Positions 26,030 through 35,117 of a stretch of DNA of 58,954 nt are shown one piece after another. The notes beneath the pieces were generated by a model, which saw nothing but the letters and a program-made list of their open reading frames with translations, made no database searches and was not told the origin of the DNA. Positions within the stretch are counted from its first letter, which is position 1, and each line of letters starts with the position of its first letter. This stretch comes from Alphaproteobacteria bacterium (GTDB lineage Bacteria; Pseudomonadota; Alphaproteobacteria; MPNO01; UBA2964): the NCBI GenBank assembly GCA_009377375.1, contig WHUE01000014.1, positions 1-58,954 on the forward strand. Direction: 5' to 3'. The position numbers and the translations under genes were made by a program.

Positions 26030-27097
26030 TCCCGGCCCGGGCACCATGTGCATGATCTCGTGCGGCGTGGCGTACTGGCCGCCGAGCGTGCCGAAGAACC
26101 AGTCGAAATAGCGTTCGAGCCGGTCGAGGAAGCCGCGCAGCTCGGCCTCGCTCTGCACATAGGGGGTGCAGCCGGCAAGCAGGGACGGGCTGTGATAGGT
26201 GAAGCTGAAGATCCGTGCGCCGCGGCGCAGCAGCCCCCGGGTCAGCCGGACATGCTCGTCGAAATCGTGGCCTTCCGGCGTGAGCCGCAGCCGTTCGAAC
26301 AGCCCCGTCCGCGACAGGATCGCCTCGCCCCGCAGCCGCCGTCCCGCCGGCGAGGCGAGCGCGCTCTTCAGCCTCCAGCCGGCGCCGAGCCGCGCGAGCG
26401 CGCCGACGAACCCTGCCGTCAGCGGGATCTCCAGCAGCCGCCTGCCCTCGCCGAACCAGTACGGATCGGCGCCGCAGGCGCGGAAATCGGGGCCCTCCTC
26501 GTCGCTGAAATCGGTCCACGGCACCACGCTGGCGTCGATCTCGTAGCCAAGCTTCTGCAGGATGGCGGTGGTGTTGGGGCCGACGCCATAGCGCCCGGCC
26601 TTGTATACGGTGGGCCGCTCGCCGAACCGCTCGGCGATGGTCTCCGTCAGCCGGGCGAGCTTGGCCTCCTCCAGCGCCGCCGGCAGGTTGCCGGGATAGG
26701 AGTTGCGGTTGCACACCGCCTCGTCATGGGGCGGGCTGACCCAGGGATGAAGATGGGCGCCGATCCGGCACTTGCCGTCGGCGAACAGCTCCTGCAGCGG
26801 GCGCGCGCCGTCGTCCTGGCTCGCCACCGGATGGTCGATGACATAGATCGGCGTGATCCCGAAGCGCTCGAAGATCCGGTGCGCGCGTTCCTGCGCGGCC
26901 ATCGCGCGCACGCCGGTGTTTTCGCGCGCCAGCGGGAGGCCCCAGTCGAACTCCTCCTCCGTGTCGATCAGCACCGTCAGAACGGGCCGGTCGGTCTCGG
27001 GCGGGGCTGGGGTCCAGGTGGCGGGGTCGAGCATGCGGATGAGCGTGGTCAATGTCGCGGCGACGCGGTAGACAGATAGCACAAAACGGGCGCGCAT
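26024..27097 (-). CDS. Polysaccharide-deacetylase-like protein (WalW/NodB-related)
   Basis: A 357-residue protein of the carbohydrate esterase 4-like superfamily seen in polysaccharide loci. The first motif VLIDTEEEFDWG lies near residue 45, the metal-binding-like region CRIGAHLHPWVSPPHDE near 120, and a third block YKAGRYGVG near 178. A late FTYHSPSLLAGCTPYV (His) completes the set. No signal peptide is obvious. The start is uncertain: ATG at 27097 leaves 32 bp to the divergent glycosyltransferase; an ATG at 27034 would leave room for promoters. Likely modifies the polymer made by the XrtA locus. Confidence 0.7.
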   Translation of the reverse strand: MRARFVLSVYRVAATLTTLIRMLDPATWTPAPPETDRPVLTVLIDTEEEFDWGLPLARENTGVRAMAAQERAHRIFERFGITPIYVIDHPVASQDDGARPLQELFADGKCRIGAHLHPWVSPPHDEAVCNRNSYPGNLPAALEEAKLARLTETIAERFGERPTVYKAGRYGVGPNTTAILQKLGYEIDASVVPWTDFSDEEGPDFRACGADPYWFGEGRRLLEIPLTAGFVGALARLGAGWRLKSALASPAGRRLRGEAILSRTGLFERLRLTPEGHDFDEHVRLTRGLLRRGARIFSFTYHSPSLLAGCTPYVQSEAELRGFLDRLERYFDWFFGTLGGQYATPHEIMHMVPGPGR

Positions 27098-27129
27098 GAG
27101 ACAAGAACACAGGATGCGGACAGGCCGGC

Positions 27130-28293
27130 ATGACCTCCGACCGTGACACCACGCCGTCGCCGACCGACCGGCGGCCCCTGCTGCTGCATGTCTTCCCCAG
27201 CTATGGCGCCGGCGGCGTTCCCATCCGCATCGCCAACATCATCAACGCGCTCGGCGGCCGCTACAGCCACCTGGTCTTCGCCCTCGACGGCAACATGGAC
27301 GCCGCCTCGCGGCTCGATCCCGCCCTCGGCGTCGCCGTGGAGGACCCGGGCATCGACAAGGCGCGGCCGCTGTCGGCGCTGCTGAATATCCATCGCACGA
27401 TCGCCGCCCGGAAGCCGGACCTCATGCTCACCTATAACTGGGGGGCGGTCGAATGGGCGCTGGTCAACCGCTTCGGCGCGCGGCGGCCCCACATCCATTT
27501 CGAAAGCGGGTTCGGGCCGGAAGAAGCCGACCGCCAGATTCCCCGCCGGGTGTGGATGCGGCGGCTCGCGCTGGGCGGCACGCCTGCCATCGTGGTGCCG
27601 TCGCAGACCCTGATGGGCATCGCTACCGGCATCTGGAGGATCGGGCCGCGCCGGCTGCGTCACGTGCCCAACGGCGTGGATTGCGACCTGTTCGGCGGGC
27701 CGGGCGATGCCGCCATTCTGCCGGGATATGTGCGCCGTGAAGGCGAGGTCGTGGTCGGCACGCTGGCGCCGCTGCGCCGGGAGAAGAACATCGCGCGGCT
27801 GCTGCGCGCCTTCGCCGCCGCGGCCGAAGGCCGCGCCGTCCGGCTGCTGGTCGTCGGCGAGGGGGCGGAGCGGCCGGCGCTGGAGCGCGCCGCCGCGGCG
27901 CTGGGCATTGCCGACCGCGTGCTGTTCGCCGGCCATGTCGAGCGGCCGGACCTTACCTACCCGCTGTTCGACATTTTCGGCATTTCGTCCGATACCGAGC
28001 AGATGCCGAACACGGTGATCCAGGCCATGGCGGCCTCGCTGCCCGTGGCCGGCACCGACGTGGGCGACGTGAAGGCGAATCTTTCGTCCGAGAACGCGCC
28101 TTTCATCGTGCCCCGCGACGACGAGACGGCGCTGGCGGAGGCGCTGCGGCGGCTGATCGACGATGCGGCGCTCCGCCGCGACCTTGCCGCCGCCAACCGC
28201 CGCCACGTGCTGGCCCATTACGGGATGGACCGCATGATCGAGGCGTACCGCGCCCTGTTCGACGGCGCGCTGGCGCGGTCGGGCCGGAGCTAA
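27130..28293 (+). CDS. Glycosyltransferase family 4 protein
   Basis: A 387-residue GT-B enzyme. The N-terminal acceptor domain begins with LLHVFPSYGAGGVPIRIANI. The C-terminal donor domain has VVGTLAPLRREKNIARLLRA, LLVVGEGAERPALERAA, the VLFAGHVERPDLTYPLFDIF segment and the GT4 motif region DTEQMPNTVIQAMAASLPVA with its EX7E-type glutamate. It probably adds a sugar to the lipid-linked repeat unit. It is divergent from the deacetylase-like gene and followed after 14 bp by another GT4 gene, with which it likely forms an operon. Confidence 0.88.
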   Translation: MTSDRDTTPSPTDRRPLLLHVFPSYGAGGVPIRIANIINALGGRYSHLVFALDGNMDAASRLDPALGVAVEDPGIDKARPLSALLNIHRTIAARKPDLMLTYNWGAVEWALVNRFGARRPHIHFESGFGPEEADRQIPRRVWMRRLALGGTPAIVVPSQTLMGIATGIWRIGPRRLRHVPNGVDCDLFGGPGDAAILPGYVRREGEVVVGTLAPLRREKNIARLLRAFAAAAEGRAVRLLVVGEGAERPALERAAAALGIADRVLFAGHVERPDLTYPLFDIFGISSDTEQMPNTVIQAMAASLPVAGTDVGDVKANLSSENAPFIVPRDDETALAEALRRLIDDAALRRDLAAANRRHVLAHYGMDRMIEAYRALFDGALARSGRS

Positions 28294-28307
28294 CGGAGCC
28301 GGGCCGG

Positions 28308-29474
28308 ATGCGGATTCTCACCTTCACCACGCTGTATCCCAACCCGGAGCAGCCGCATCACGGCATCTTCGTCGAGAACCGGTTGCGCCACATACTGGCC
28401 GGCGGCGGGATCGCGGCGCGGGTGGTCGCTCCGGTTCCATGGTTTCCGTTCACGGCCGGGCCGTTCGGCCCGTACGCGGCCTATGCGCGCGTGCCCGCGG
28501 CGGATACGCGCTTCGGCATAGAGGTGCTGCACCCGCGCTACGCGGTGATCCCCAAGATCGGGATGAACTGGACGCCGGGGCTGCTGGCGCGCGCATCCAG
28601 GCCGGCGCTGTCGCGGCTGCGCCGGGACGGGTTCGATTTCGACCTGATCGACGCCCATTACTTCTATCCCGACGGGGTCGCGGCGGCGCGGCTCGCTCGC
28701 GCGTTCCGCCGTCCGCTGGTGATCTCCGCCCGCGGCACGGACATCAACCTGATCCCCGACTACCCGGCGCCGCGGCGCATGATCCTGGAGGCGGCGGCGC
28801 AGGCCGACGCGGTCATCGCCGTCTCGCAGGCGCTGGCCGGACGCATGGAGCGGATCGGCATCCCGTCCGGCAAGATTGCGGTGCTGCCCAACGGCGTCGA
28901 TGCCGCGCTGTTCGCGCCGCCCGACCGCGGCGCCGCGCGCGCGGCGCTGGGGCTCGACGGGCCCGCGATGATCGCCGTCGGCAATCTCCTGCGGTCCAAG
29001 GGCCAGGACGTCGCCATCCGCGCGCTCGCGGCGCTGCCGGGATGGACGCTGCTGGTCGTCGGCGGCGGCGCCGATGCGGCGGCGTTCGAGACGCTGGCGC
29101 GCGCGCTCGGCGTCGGAGACCGGGTACGGTTCCTGGGGCGCGTCCCGCATGACAACCTGGCGCGGCTTTATGCGGCCGCCGACGTCTCGGTGCTGGCCTC
29201 GATGCGCGAGGGTTGGCCCAACGTGCTGCTGGAATCGATGGCCTGCGGCACGCCCGCCATCGCCTCCGATGTCGGCGGGGTGCGGGAGATCGTCTCCGCG
29301 CCGGAGGCCGGGCTGGTGCTCGCGGAACGCACGCCGGAGGCCCTGGCGGAAGCGGCGCGGGCGCTGCTCGCCGCCGCGCCCGCGCGCGAACGGGTGCGCG
29401 CCCATGCGCTGAAATTCGACTGGGAGCGAACCGCCGCGGCGCAGCGGGCGCTTTATGAACGCCTGATCGCCTAG
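28308..29474 (+). CDS. Glycosyltransferase family 4 protein
   Basis: A 388-residue GT-B enzyme. The N-terminus MRILTFTTLYPNPEQPHHGI and RPLVISARGTDINLIPDYP are typical of GT4 enzymes of exopolysaccharide loci. The donor domain shows MIAVGNLLRSKGQDVAIRAL, RVRFLGRVPHDNLARLYAAA and the EX7E region REGWPNVLLESMACGTPAIA. It is the second gene of a two-gene set. Its TAG stop overlaps that of the convergent glycosyltransferase in a CTAG at 29471-29474. Confidence 0.9.
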   Translation: MRILTFTTLYPNPEQPHHGIFVENRLRHILAGGGIAARVVAPVPWFPFTAGPFGPYAAYARVPAADTRFGIEVLHPRYAVIPKIGMNWTPGLLARASRPALSRLRRDGFDFDLIDAHYFYPDGVAAARLARAFRRPLVISARGTDINLIPDYPAPRRMILEAAAQADAVIAVSQALAGRMERIGIPSGKIAVLPNGVDAALFAPPDRGAARAALGLDGPAMIAVGNLLRSKGQDVAIRALAALPGWTLLVVGGGADAAAFETLARALGVGDRVRFLGRVPHDNLARLYAAADVSVLASMREGWPNVLLESMACGTPAIASDVGGVREIVSAPEAGLVLAERTPEALAEAARALLAAAPARERVRAHALKFDWERTAAAQRALYERLIA

Positions 29475-30709
29475 CTTTCGGCGGACTTGCTTGTGCGGCC
29501 GGCCGCGCGCGCGCGCGCGGCTTCATAGACCACCTCGTAGCGCGCGACGCTGTTCTTCCAGGTCCGCTCCTGCTCGACGAAGCGGCGGCCGGCGGCGCGC
29601 TGGCGCGGCCAGTCGTCCGGGTTGTCGAGCACGCGCAGCACGGTGCTGGCCAGGCCGGCGACGTCGCCGGCGGCGAACAGGTTGCCGGTTTCGCCGTCGC
29701 GGATCAGCTCGACATGGCCGCCGACATCGGAGGCGACGACGATCTTGTCCTGCGCCATCGCTTCCAGCGGCTTCAGCGGCGTCACCAGGTCGGTCAGCCG
29801 CATCGATACCCGGGGATAGACCAGAACGTCGATCAGGTCGTAATAGCGCTGGACCTCGTGATGCGGCACGCGGCCGGTGAACAGCATCCGGTTGCGCACC
29901 CGCACCTCGCTGGCGATCTCCTTGAGCCGCTGGTCGTCCGGCCCGCCGCCCACCAGCAGCAGCCGCACGTCGGGCCGCTTCTCCAGGATTCGCGGCATGG
30001 CCCGCAGCAGCAGGTCGATCCCCTCGTAGGAATAGAACGACCCGATGAAACCGATCACCGTGTTGTCCTTCAGCCCCAGCGACCGCGCCAGGTTTTCGTC
30101 CCGCGTGCCGGCGCCGCTGAATTCCTCGACATCCACCGCGTTGGGAATCACCGTTACCTTGTCCTCGGGAATGCCGCGCGCGACGATGTCCCGGCGCAGC
30201 CCCTCGCAGATGCAGGTGACGGCATCGGCCTGTTCAAGCGCCCAGGTTTCCAGCTTGCGCGTCATCCGGTAGCGCAGGCCGTTCTCGCGCCCGGTGCCGT
30301 GGCTCGCCGCCGCGTCCTCCCAGAACGCGCGCACCTCGTAGACCACGGGAATCCCGGTCGCCTTGCCGACCCTGATGGCGGGCACGGCGTCGAGCACCGG
30401 CGAATGGGCGTGCAGTATGTCCGGCCGCGTCTCCGCCACCACCTGCTTCAGCCGCCGCTCCACCCGCCGCATCAGCTCCAGCTCGCGCAGCACCGGCAGC
30501 CTGTCGAGCGCGCCCGGCGCCGGCCGCGTCCGGTAGAAACGCCAGCCGTCCACCTCCTCCCACGGCTTGAACGGGCGGGTGTGCTTCGGCGTCGTCAGGT
30601 GGACCGTCTCCCATCCCAGCGCCCGCTGCTGCCGCAGAATCGACAGCGTACGGAACGTGTACCCGCTCTGCAGCGGGATGGAATGGTCGAGTACGTGCAG
30701 AATTCGCAT
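29471..30709 (-). CDS. Exosortase A system-associated glycosyltransferase (TIGR04063 type)
   Basis: A 412-residue GT4 enzyme. Its start MRILHVLDHSIPLQSGYTFR is the characteristic opening of the TIGR04063 (stp3) family that co-occurs with XrtA. Other conserved blocks are HAHSPVLDAVPAIRVGKATG, VIPNAVDVEEFSG, NTVIGFIGSFYSYEGIDLLL and PLKPLEAMAQDKIVVASDVG with the donor-binding glutamate. It marks the right border of the exosortase locus; the next genes are catabolic. It is transcribed alone, divergent from the TRAP operon. Confidence 0.92.
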   Translation of the reverse strand: MRILHVLDHSIPLQSGYTFRTLSILRQQRALGWETVHLTTPKHTRPFKPWEEVDGWRFYRTRPAPGALDRLPVLRELELMRRVERRLKQVVAETRPDILHAHSPVLDAVPAIRVGKATGIPVVYEVRAFWEDAAASHGTGRENGLRYRMTRKLETWALEQADAVTCICEGLRRDIVARGIPEDKVTVIPNAVDVEEFSGAGTRDENLARSLGLKDNTVIGFIGSFYSYEGIDLLLRAMPRILEKRPDVRLLLVGGGPDDQRLKEIASEVRVRNRMLFTGRVPHHEVQRYYDLIDVLVYPRVSMRLTDLVTPLKPLEAMAQDKIVVASDVGGHVELIRDGETGNLFAAGDVAGLASTVLRVLDNPDDWPRQRAAGRRFVEQERTWKNSVARYEVVYEAARARAAGRTSKSAES

Positions 30710-30785
30710 GGCCCCGGCGACAGGATTTCGTTCGGGGCACAGTCATACAGGCTCGCTGCGCGCGTGGCCAACGAATTGGTTTTTC

Positions 30786-30808
30786 AAACTGTTTATTGAC
30801 AAACATTT
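30786..30808 (+). promoter_or_regulatory. Candidate MarR-type operator upstream of the first TRAP operon
   Basis: The site contains the dyad GTTT-N6-AAAC (30791-30804), preceded by AAACT. It covers a perfect -35 hexamer TTGACA (30796-30801). The first 19 bases match 16 of 19 with the site at 37782 in front of the thioesterase-MarR operon. It lies 150 bp upstream of the TRAP start. Binding by the MarR protein at 36852 is inferred. Confidence 0.55.
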
Positions 30809-30954
30809 ATCGGATGAGATTTCCTAGCCCCGGTCGGCAAGCGATCGGCCGGCGCGTCGCGGTCCGCAAGGGAGAGGTTTCGGGCCGCGCGCGGAGAGGG
30901 AGAGGATCCTGCGCCGTCCCGGCGCGAGCGTCCGTATCGAGGGAGGAAACGACG

Positions 30955-32004
30955 ATGACTGGCAAGATCAGGCGATCTTTCAGCATGCATGCCCTAGCCG
31001 TTGCGCTGGCGGCCCTGGTGGCGCTTCCGGCCGGACTCGGCGCGGCGCGCGACGCAGCCGCGCAGACGACCGAACTCCGCCTGTCCACCTTCGTGCCGCC
31101 GACGCACGTGATCGTGCGCGAGATGATCAACCCGTGGATCGAGGCGGTGGCGAAGGAGACGAACGGCGAGGTCAAGATCACCGTGTATCCGTCGATGCAG
31201 CTCGGCGGCTCGCCGCCCGGACTTTTCCGGCAGGCGGTCGAAGGGGTAGTGGATGTCGTCTTCACCCTGCCGGGCTACACCTCGCCCGCCTTCCCGCGCA
31301 GCCAGATGATAGAGCTGCCGGGGCTGAAGCCTGACGGACTCGCCGCCACCGAATTGATGTGGGATCTGATGGACCCCTATCTTCTGCCCGAATACAAGGG
31401 CGTGAAGGTGATCGCGCTGTGGGGTGCTGAGGATGCCGGGCTGATGACCCGCGCCAAGCCCATCCGCTCGATGGACGACGTCAAGGGCATGCGCATGCGC
31501 TCGCCGTCGGCGGCGCAGGCCAAGCAGCTCGAGCGCATGGGCGCGGCGCCCACGGCGATGCCGATAACCCAGGTCTATCAGGGGCTCGAGCGCGGCGTAA
31601 TCGAGGGCGCGATGGTGCCGTTCACTACCATCCTCGACTTCCGGCTGGGCGAGGTGGCGCGGCACTACACCGTCACCGGGCCGATCTTCGGCCGGTCGCT
31701 GTTCCTGATCGCCATGAACCAGCGCAAGTTCGACAGCCTGCCGCAGCGCCACCGCGAGGCGATCGCGAAGCTCTCCGGGCGCGAGCTCAGCCTCAAGGGC
31801 ACCCAGGCCTATCTCGACCGCGCGAAGGAAGCGCTGGACAGCGTGCGCGGCAAGGCGGAAATCATCAACTTCTCCGAGGCGGAGCAGAAGCGCATTCTCG
31901 ACCATCTGCGGCCGATCTACGACGAGTGGATCAAGGAAGCCGAGGGCAAGGGCATCCCCGCGCGGGAGATGCTGCGCGCCGCCGGCCGCCCTGCCGGGCA
32001 GTAG
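30955..32004 (+). CDS. TRAP transporter substrate-binding protein (DctP family)
   Basis: A 349-residue periplasmic receptor. ATG 30955 is chosen because GGGAGGAAAC precedes it and it gives a proper signal peptide (HALAVALAALVALPAG, cleavage near DAAAQ); an upstream frame to 30796 has neither. DctP features include LSTFVPPTHVIVREMINPW, VYPSMQLGGSPPGLFRQ, the ligand-arginine region VKGMRMRSPSA and ITQVYQGLERGVIEGAM. It is a paralogue of the receptor at 38850 (shared YPxMQLGGxPP and TLPGY). The ligand is probably an aromatic or other carboxylate given the gentisate gene downstream. First gene of a TRAP-gentisate operon. Confidence 0.9.
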   Translation: MTGKIRRSFSMHALAVALAALVALPAGLGAARDAAAQTTELRLSTFVPPTHVIVREMINPWIEAVAKETNGEVKITVYPSMQLGGSPPGLFRQAVEGVVDVVFTLPGYTSPAFPRSQMIELPGLKPDGLAATELMWDLMDPYLLPEYKGVKVIALWGAEDAGLMTRAKPIRSMDDVKGMRMRSPSAAQAKQLERMGAAPTAMPITQVYQGLERGVIEGAMVPFTTILDFRLGEVARHYTVTGPIFGRSLFLIAMNQRKFDSLPQRHREAIAKLSGRELSLKGTQAYLDRAKEALDSVRGKAEIINFSEAEQKRILDHLRPIYDEWIKEAEGKGIPAREMLRAAGRPAGQ

Positions 32005-32011
32005 CGGCCCG

Positions 32012-32518
32012 ATGGCGCCGCTGCGCGGCGAGCGGGCCTTCGAGCGTGTCCTCCGCGCCCTCGCCTATGGCGGGGGCGCGGTGCTGCTCGGGCTGATGGC
32101 GATGGTCGTCTACGAGGTGGCCGTGCGCTACGTCTTCAGGCTGCCGTTCCTCGGGGGCTTCGAGATGACCGAGCTGGCGATGGTGCTGATCGTCGCGCTC
32201 GGCCTGCCCTACTGCGCGATGACCGGCGGGCACGTCGCCGTGGACGTGTTCTCGCCGGTGCTGGACCGGCCCCGGCTGCGCTGGATCACCGTCGCCGTCC
32301 ATCTCGCCGGCGCCGGGCTGCTCGCCGCCGTCGCCTGGCGCACGACGCTCTACGCGATGGGCAGCTATCGCTGGGGCGACGCCACCAACATGATGGCGAT
32401 ACCGAAATACCCGTTCCAGCTGGTCACGGCGGTCGGCGCCGCCCTGTTCGCGCTGGTGCTGTTGCTGCAGGCGTGGAAGGCCGCATTTCCGCCGCTGCCG
32501 ACCGATCCGGCGCCATGA
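32012..32518 (+). CDS. TRAP transporter small permease (DctQ family)
   Basis: A 168-residue membrane protein with four predicted helices (about residues 20-40, 55-75, 92-115, 133-155). The conserved DctQ block VYEVAVRYVFRLPFLGGFEM is followed by TELAMVLIVALGLPYCAMTG and a histidine-Val-x-Val-Asp segment. It forms the integral-membrane pair with the large subunit. It is 7 bp after the receptor gene and overlaps the next gene by 4 bp (ATGA). Confidence 0.88.
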   Translation: MAPLRGERAFERVLRALAYGGGAVLLGLMAMVVYEVAVRYVFRLPFLGGFEMTELAMVLIVALGLPYCAMTGGHVAVDVFSPVLDRPRLRWITVAVHLAGAGLLAAVAWRTTLYAMGSYRWGDATNMMAIPKYPFQLVTAVGAALFALVLLLQAWKAAFPPLPTDPAP

Positions 32519-33819
32519 GCCCAACCTTCGCCGGTCTCGTCGGGTTCGCCGGGCTGCTCGTGCTGCTCGTGCTGCGCATGCCGATCGGCATCGCGATGAT
32601 GCTGGTCGGGTTCGTCGGCATCGCCGTGCTCAACAACGCCGACGCGGCGCTGCACACGCTCGGCTCGTTCCCCTACGCCTACTCCTCGGTCTACGAGCTG
32701 AGCGTCATTCCGCTCTTCGTGCTGATGGGCAATTTCGCTGCCGCGTCGGGGATGGGGCGCGACCTCTACGCCGCCGCCTACGCCTGGGTCGGGCACCGCC
32801 GCGGCGGGCTCGCCTCCGCCACCATCCTCGCCTGCGCCGGTTTCGCCGCGCTGTCCGGCTCGTCGGTGGCCTCCGCCGTCACGATGGGCCGCGTCGCGCT
32901 GCCCGAGATGCGCCGCTACAACTACGACGCCCGGCTGGCGACCGGGGCGGTGGCGTCGGGTGGGACGCTCGGCATCCTGATTCCGCCCTCGACCGCACTG
33001 ATCGTCTATGCGCTGCTGACCGAGCAGTCGATCGGCCAGCTGTTTCTCGCGGGTTTCCTGCCCGGGCTGCTGCTGACGCTGCTGTTCGTCGCGACCATCG
33101 CCGCGGTCACGTTCGTCCGGCCGGAGTTCGGCCCCCCCAGCGAGGCGATGCCGATGCGCGCCCGCCTCGCCGCGCTGCGGCATTCCGGCGCGCTGCTGCT
33201 CATCGTGCTGGTCGTCATCGGCGGCATCTATCTCGGCGTATTCACGGTGACCGAGGCGGCGGCGATCGGCGCCTTTCTTGCCATGCTGCACGCGTTGTGG
33301 CGGCGGCGGCTCACCCTTCCCGTGCTGTCGGAGGCGCTGCTGCAGACCGTGCGCACCACCGCGATGGTGTTTCTGATCCTGATCGGCGCCCATGTCTTCG
33401 CGCCGTTTCTCGCGATGACCCGCATCCCGACCGACCTCGCCGCGGTGCTGTCGGGGTTCGCCATCTCGCCGGTCGCGGTGCTCGGGATCATCCTGCTGGC
33501 CTTCATCGTCCTCGGCATGTTTCTCGAGGGCTTCGCGATGCTGGTGCTGACGATCCCCATCGTGTTTCCGATCGTTACCGCGCTCGGCTTCGATCCGATC
33601 TGGTTCGGCATCGTCATGGTCGTGGTGCTCGAGATGGGGCTGATAAGCCCGCCGGTCGGCATAAACGTGTTCGTCGTCAAGGGCGTCGCCGAGGACGTGC
33701 CGATGGGCAAGATCTATGCCGGCATCCTCCCGTTCTGGATCGCCATGCTGGTCTGCGTCCTCATCCTGATCGCGTTCCCGCAGATCGCGCTGTTCCTGCC
33801 GACGACGATGATGGGCTGA
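32515..33819 (+). CDS. TRAP transporter large permease (DctM family)
   Basis: A 434-residue polytopic permease that couples solute uptake to the sodium gradient. Conserved pieces are LRMPIGIAMMLVGFVGIAVL, SVIPLFVLMGNFAAASGMGR, FAALSGSSVASAVTMGRVAL, SGGTLGILIPPSTALIVYAL and LEMGLISPPVGINVFVVKGV. The start is the ATG overlapping the dctQ stop; an in-frame upstream ATG at 32473 lies inside dctQ and is ignored. About twelve helices fill the sequence. Complete relative to the ~430-residue family norm. Confidence 0.92.
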   Translation: MSPTFAGLVGFAGLLVLLVLRMPIGIAMMLVGFVGIAVLNNADAALHTLGSFPYAYSSVYELSVIPLFVLMGNFAAASGMGRDLYAAAYAWVGHRRGGLASATILACAGFAALSGSSVASAVTMGRVALPEMRRYNYDARLATGAVASGGTLGILIPPSTALIVYALLTEQSIGQLFLAGFLPGLLLTLLFVATIAAVTFVRPEFGPPSEAMPMRARLAALRHSGALLLIVLVVIGGIYLGVFTVTEAAAIGAFLAMLHALWRRRLTLPVLSEALLQTVRTTAMVFLILIGAHVFAPFLAMTRIPTDLAAVLSGFAISPVAVLGIILLAFIVLGMFLEGFAMLVLTIPIVFPIVTALGFDPIWFGIVMVVVLEMGLISPPVGINVFVVKGVAEDVPMGKIYAGILPFWIAMLVCVLILIAFPQIALFLPTTMMG

Positions 33820-33875
33820 ACGCGGGCTTCGGCGGCTTCGTGCGCCGGCCGCCCTTGTTTTCGAACGAAAATCCT

Positions 33876-33948
33876 GCCATTTTAGAATTATGTTGGATTT
33901 CGCCCCTTGTTCGCGGGGACGGTCCGGCCATTTTAGAATCATGCTAAA
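33876..33948 (+). promoter_or_regulatory. Tandem operator-like repeats upstream of gentisate dioxygenase
   Basis: GCCATTTTAGAAT(T/C)ATG occurs at 33876-33892 and 33927-33943, 51 bp apart (about five helical turns) in the same orientation. The second copy continues into a near-perfect 17-bp dyad TTTAGAATCATGCTAAA (33932-33948); the first is a poorer dyad. Each copy embeds TAGAAT, a good -10 hexamer. The pair sits 30-100 bp upstream of the dioxygenase ATG. This suggests a separate, regulated promoter inside the TRAP-gentisate unit. Confidence 0.5.
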
Positions 33949-33977
33949 TGTGCGTTTGAGCCGTACGGAGAGAGCCG

Positions 33978-35042
33978 ATGTCCAGGGGTCTGCACGACAA
34001 GCCCGAAACCACGCCGGAGCGCCAGGCGTTCTATGACAAGATCGGACCGCAAAGCGTCGCCCCGCTATGGGAGGTGCTGTCCAGTATCGTCACCCGCACC
34101 CCCAGCGTGCGCGCCGTGCCGCATGTATGGAAATACGACGAGGTGCGCCCGCACCTGATGGAGACGGCGGACCTGATCACGGCGGAGGAGGCCGAGCGCC
34201 GCGTGCTGGTGCTGGAAAACCCGGCGCTGCGCGGCGAGACCCGCATCTCCGACGCGCTGTTCTCCGGCTTCCAGCTCATCATGCCGGGCGAGACCGCCGG
34301 CACCCACCGCCATTCGCCCTGCGCGCTGCGCTTCATCGTGGAAGGCGAGGGCGCCTATACCGCGATCAACGGCGAAAAGGCCCCGATGAAGGTGGGCGAC
34401 CTGATCCTGACCCCCTCCATGGTGTGGCACGACCACGGCAATGTCGGCGACGAGCCGGTGGTCTGGCTCGACGGGCTGGACCTGCCGCTGGTGCGCTATC
34501 TCGGCCCCATGTTCGCCGATCTCTACAACGGCGGCGAGCTGTACCCGGAGACCCGGACGGCGTTCGACAACATCTCGCGGTTCGGGACCAACATGCTGCC
34601 CATCGGCGCGCAGTTCGACACCGAGAACTCGCCGGTCTTTCACTACAAGTACGAGGACACCAAGGCCGCCCTGCTGAACATGCACAAATCGGGCGAGATC
34701 GATTCGGTGCACGGCATCAAGATGCAGTACGTGAACCCGGCCAATGGCGGCCCGGTCATGCCGACGATAGGCTGCTACATGCAGATGCTGCCCGGCAGCA
34801 TCAGGACAGAGCGTTATACCAGCACGGCAAGCTGGATCTATTCGGTGGTCGAGGGCACGGGACGGACCACCATCGGTGACACCGTCGTCGAATGGGGTCC
34901 GCGCGACGTGTTCGTCGTGCCCGGCTGGTATCCCCACCACCACGAGGCCTCCGAGGACGCCTTCGTGTTCAGCTTCACCGAGCGCCCGGTCCACGAAAAG
35001 CTCGGCCTCTACCGCGAACTGCGCGGCAACGTCACCCAGTAG
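33978..35042 (+). CDS. Gentisate 1,2-dioxygenase (bicupin)
   Basis: A 354-residue ring-cleavage enzyme that opens gentisate (2,5-dihydroxybenzoate) to maleylpyruvate using Fe(II). Two cupin domains are seen: the N-terminal one with the metal motif GTHRHSPCALRFIVEGEG (about residues 108-125) and GDLILTPSMVWHDHGN, and a C-terminal one with IYSVVEGTGRTTIGD and VPGWYPHHHEA. Length and motifs match the family. GGAGAGAG precedes the ATG. A paralogous activity (for example 5-substituted salicylate or 1-hydroxy-2-naphthoate dioxygenase) cannot be excluded. The nearby monooxygenase and fumarylacetoacetase-fold hydrolase fit the gentisate route. Confidence 0.85.
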   Translation: MSRGLHDKPETTPERQAFYDKIGPQSVAPLWEVLSSIVTRTPSVRAVPHVWKYDEVRPHLMETADLITAEEAERRVLVLENPALRGETRISDALFSGFQLIMPGETAGTHRHSPCALRFIVEGEGAYTAINGEKAPMKVGDLILTPSMVWHDHGNVGDEPVVWLDGLDLPLVRYLGPMFADLYNGGELYPETRTAFDNISRFGTNMLPIGAQFDTENSPVFHYKYEDTKAALLNMHKSGEIDSVHGIKMQYVNPANGGPVMPTIGCYMQMLPGSIRTERYTSTASWIYSVVEGTGRTTIGDTVVEWGPRDVFVVPGWYPHHHEASEDAFVFSFTERPVHEKLGLYRELRGNVTQ

Positions 35043-35064
35043 CGGCGGCGCGCATCGCCATGAC

Positions 35065-35096
35065 AAAGGGCCGGTCCTTCGGGGCCGGCCCTTTTT
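35065..35096. terminator. Rho-independent terminator between convergent genes
   Basis: A 13-bp stem (35065-35077 with 35082-35094, one G-T pair) around a TTCG loop is followed by a T run on the plus strand. It terminates the gentisate dioxygenase transcript. The A run on the left may let it also work for the minus-strand cupin gene, whose stop is at 35118. Confidence 0.9.
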
Positions 35097-35117
35097 GTTG
35101 TGCACGGCGTGTCCCCG

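Noticed and set aside
32473..32514. Upstream ATG for the first large TRAP permease
   Set aside because: It lies inside the small permease gene; the ATGA overlap at 32515 is the usual arrangement and fits the conserved N-terminus.
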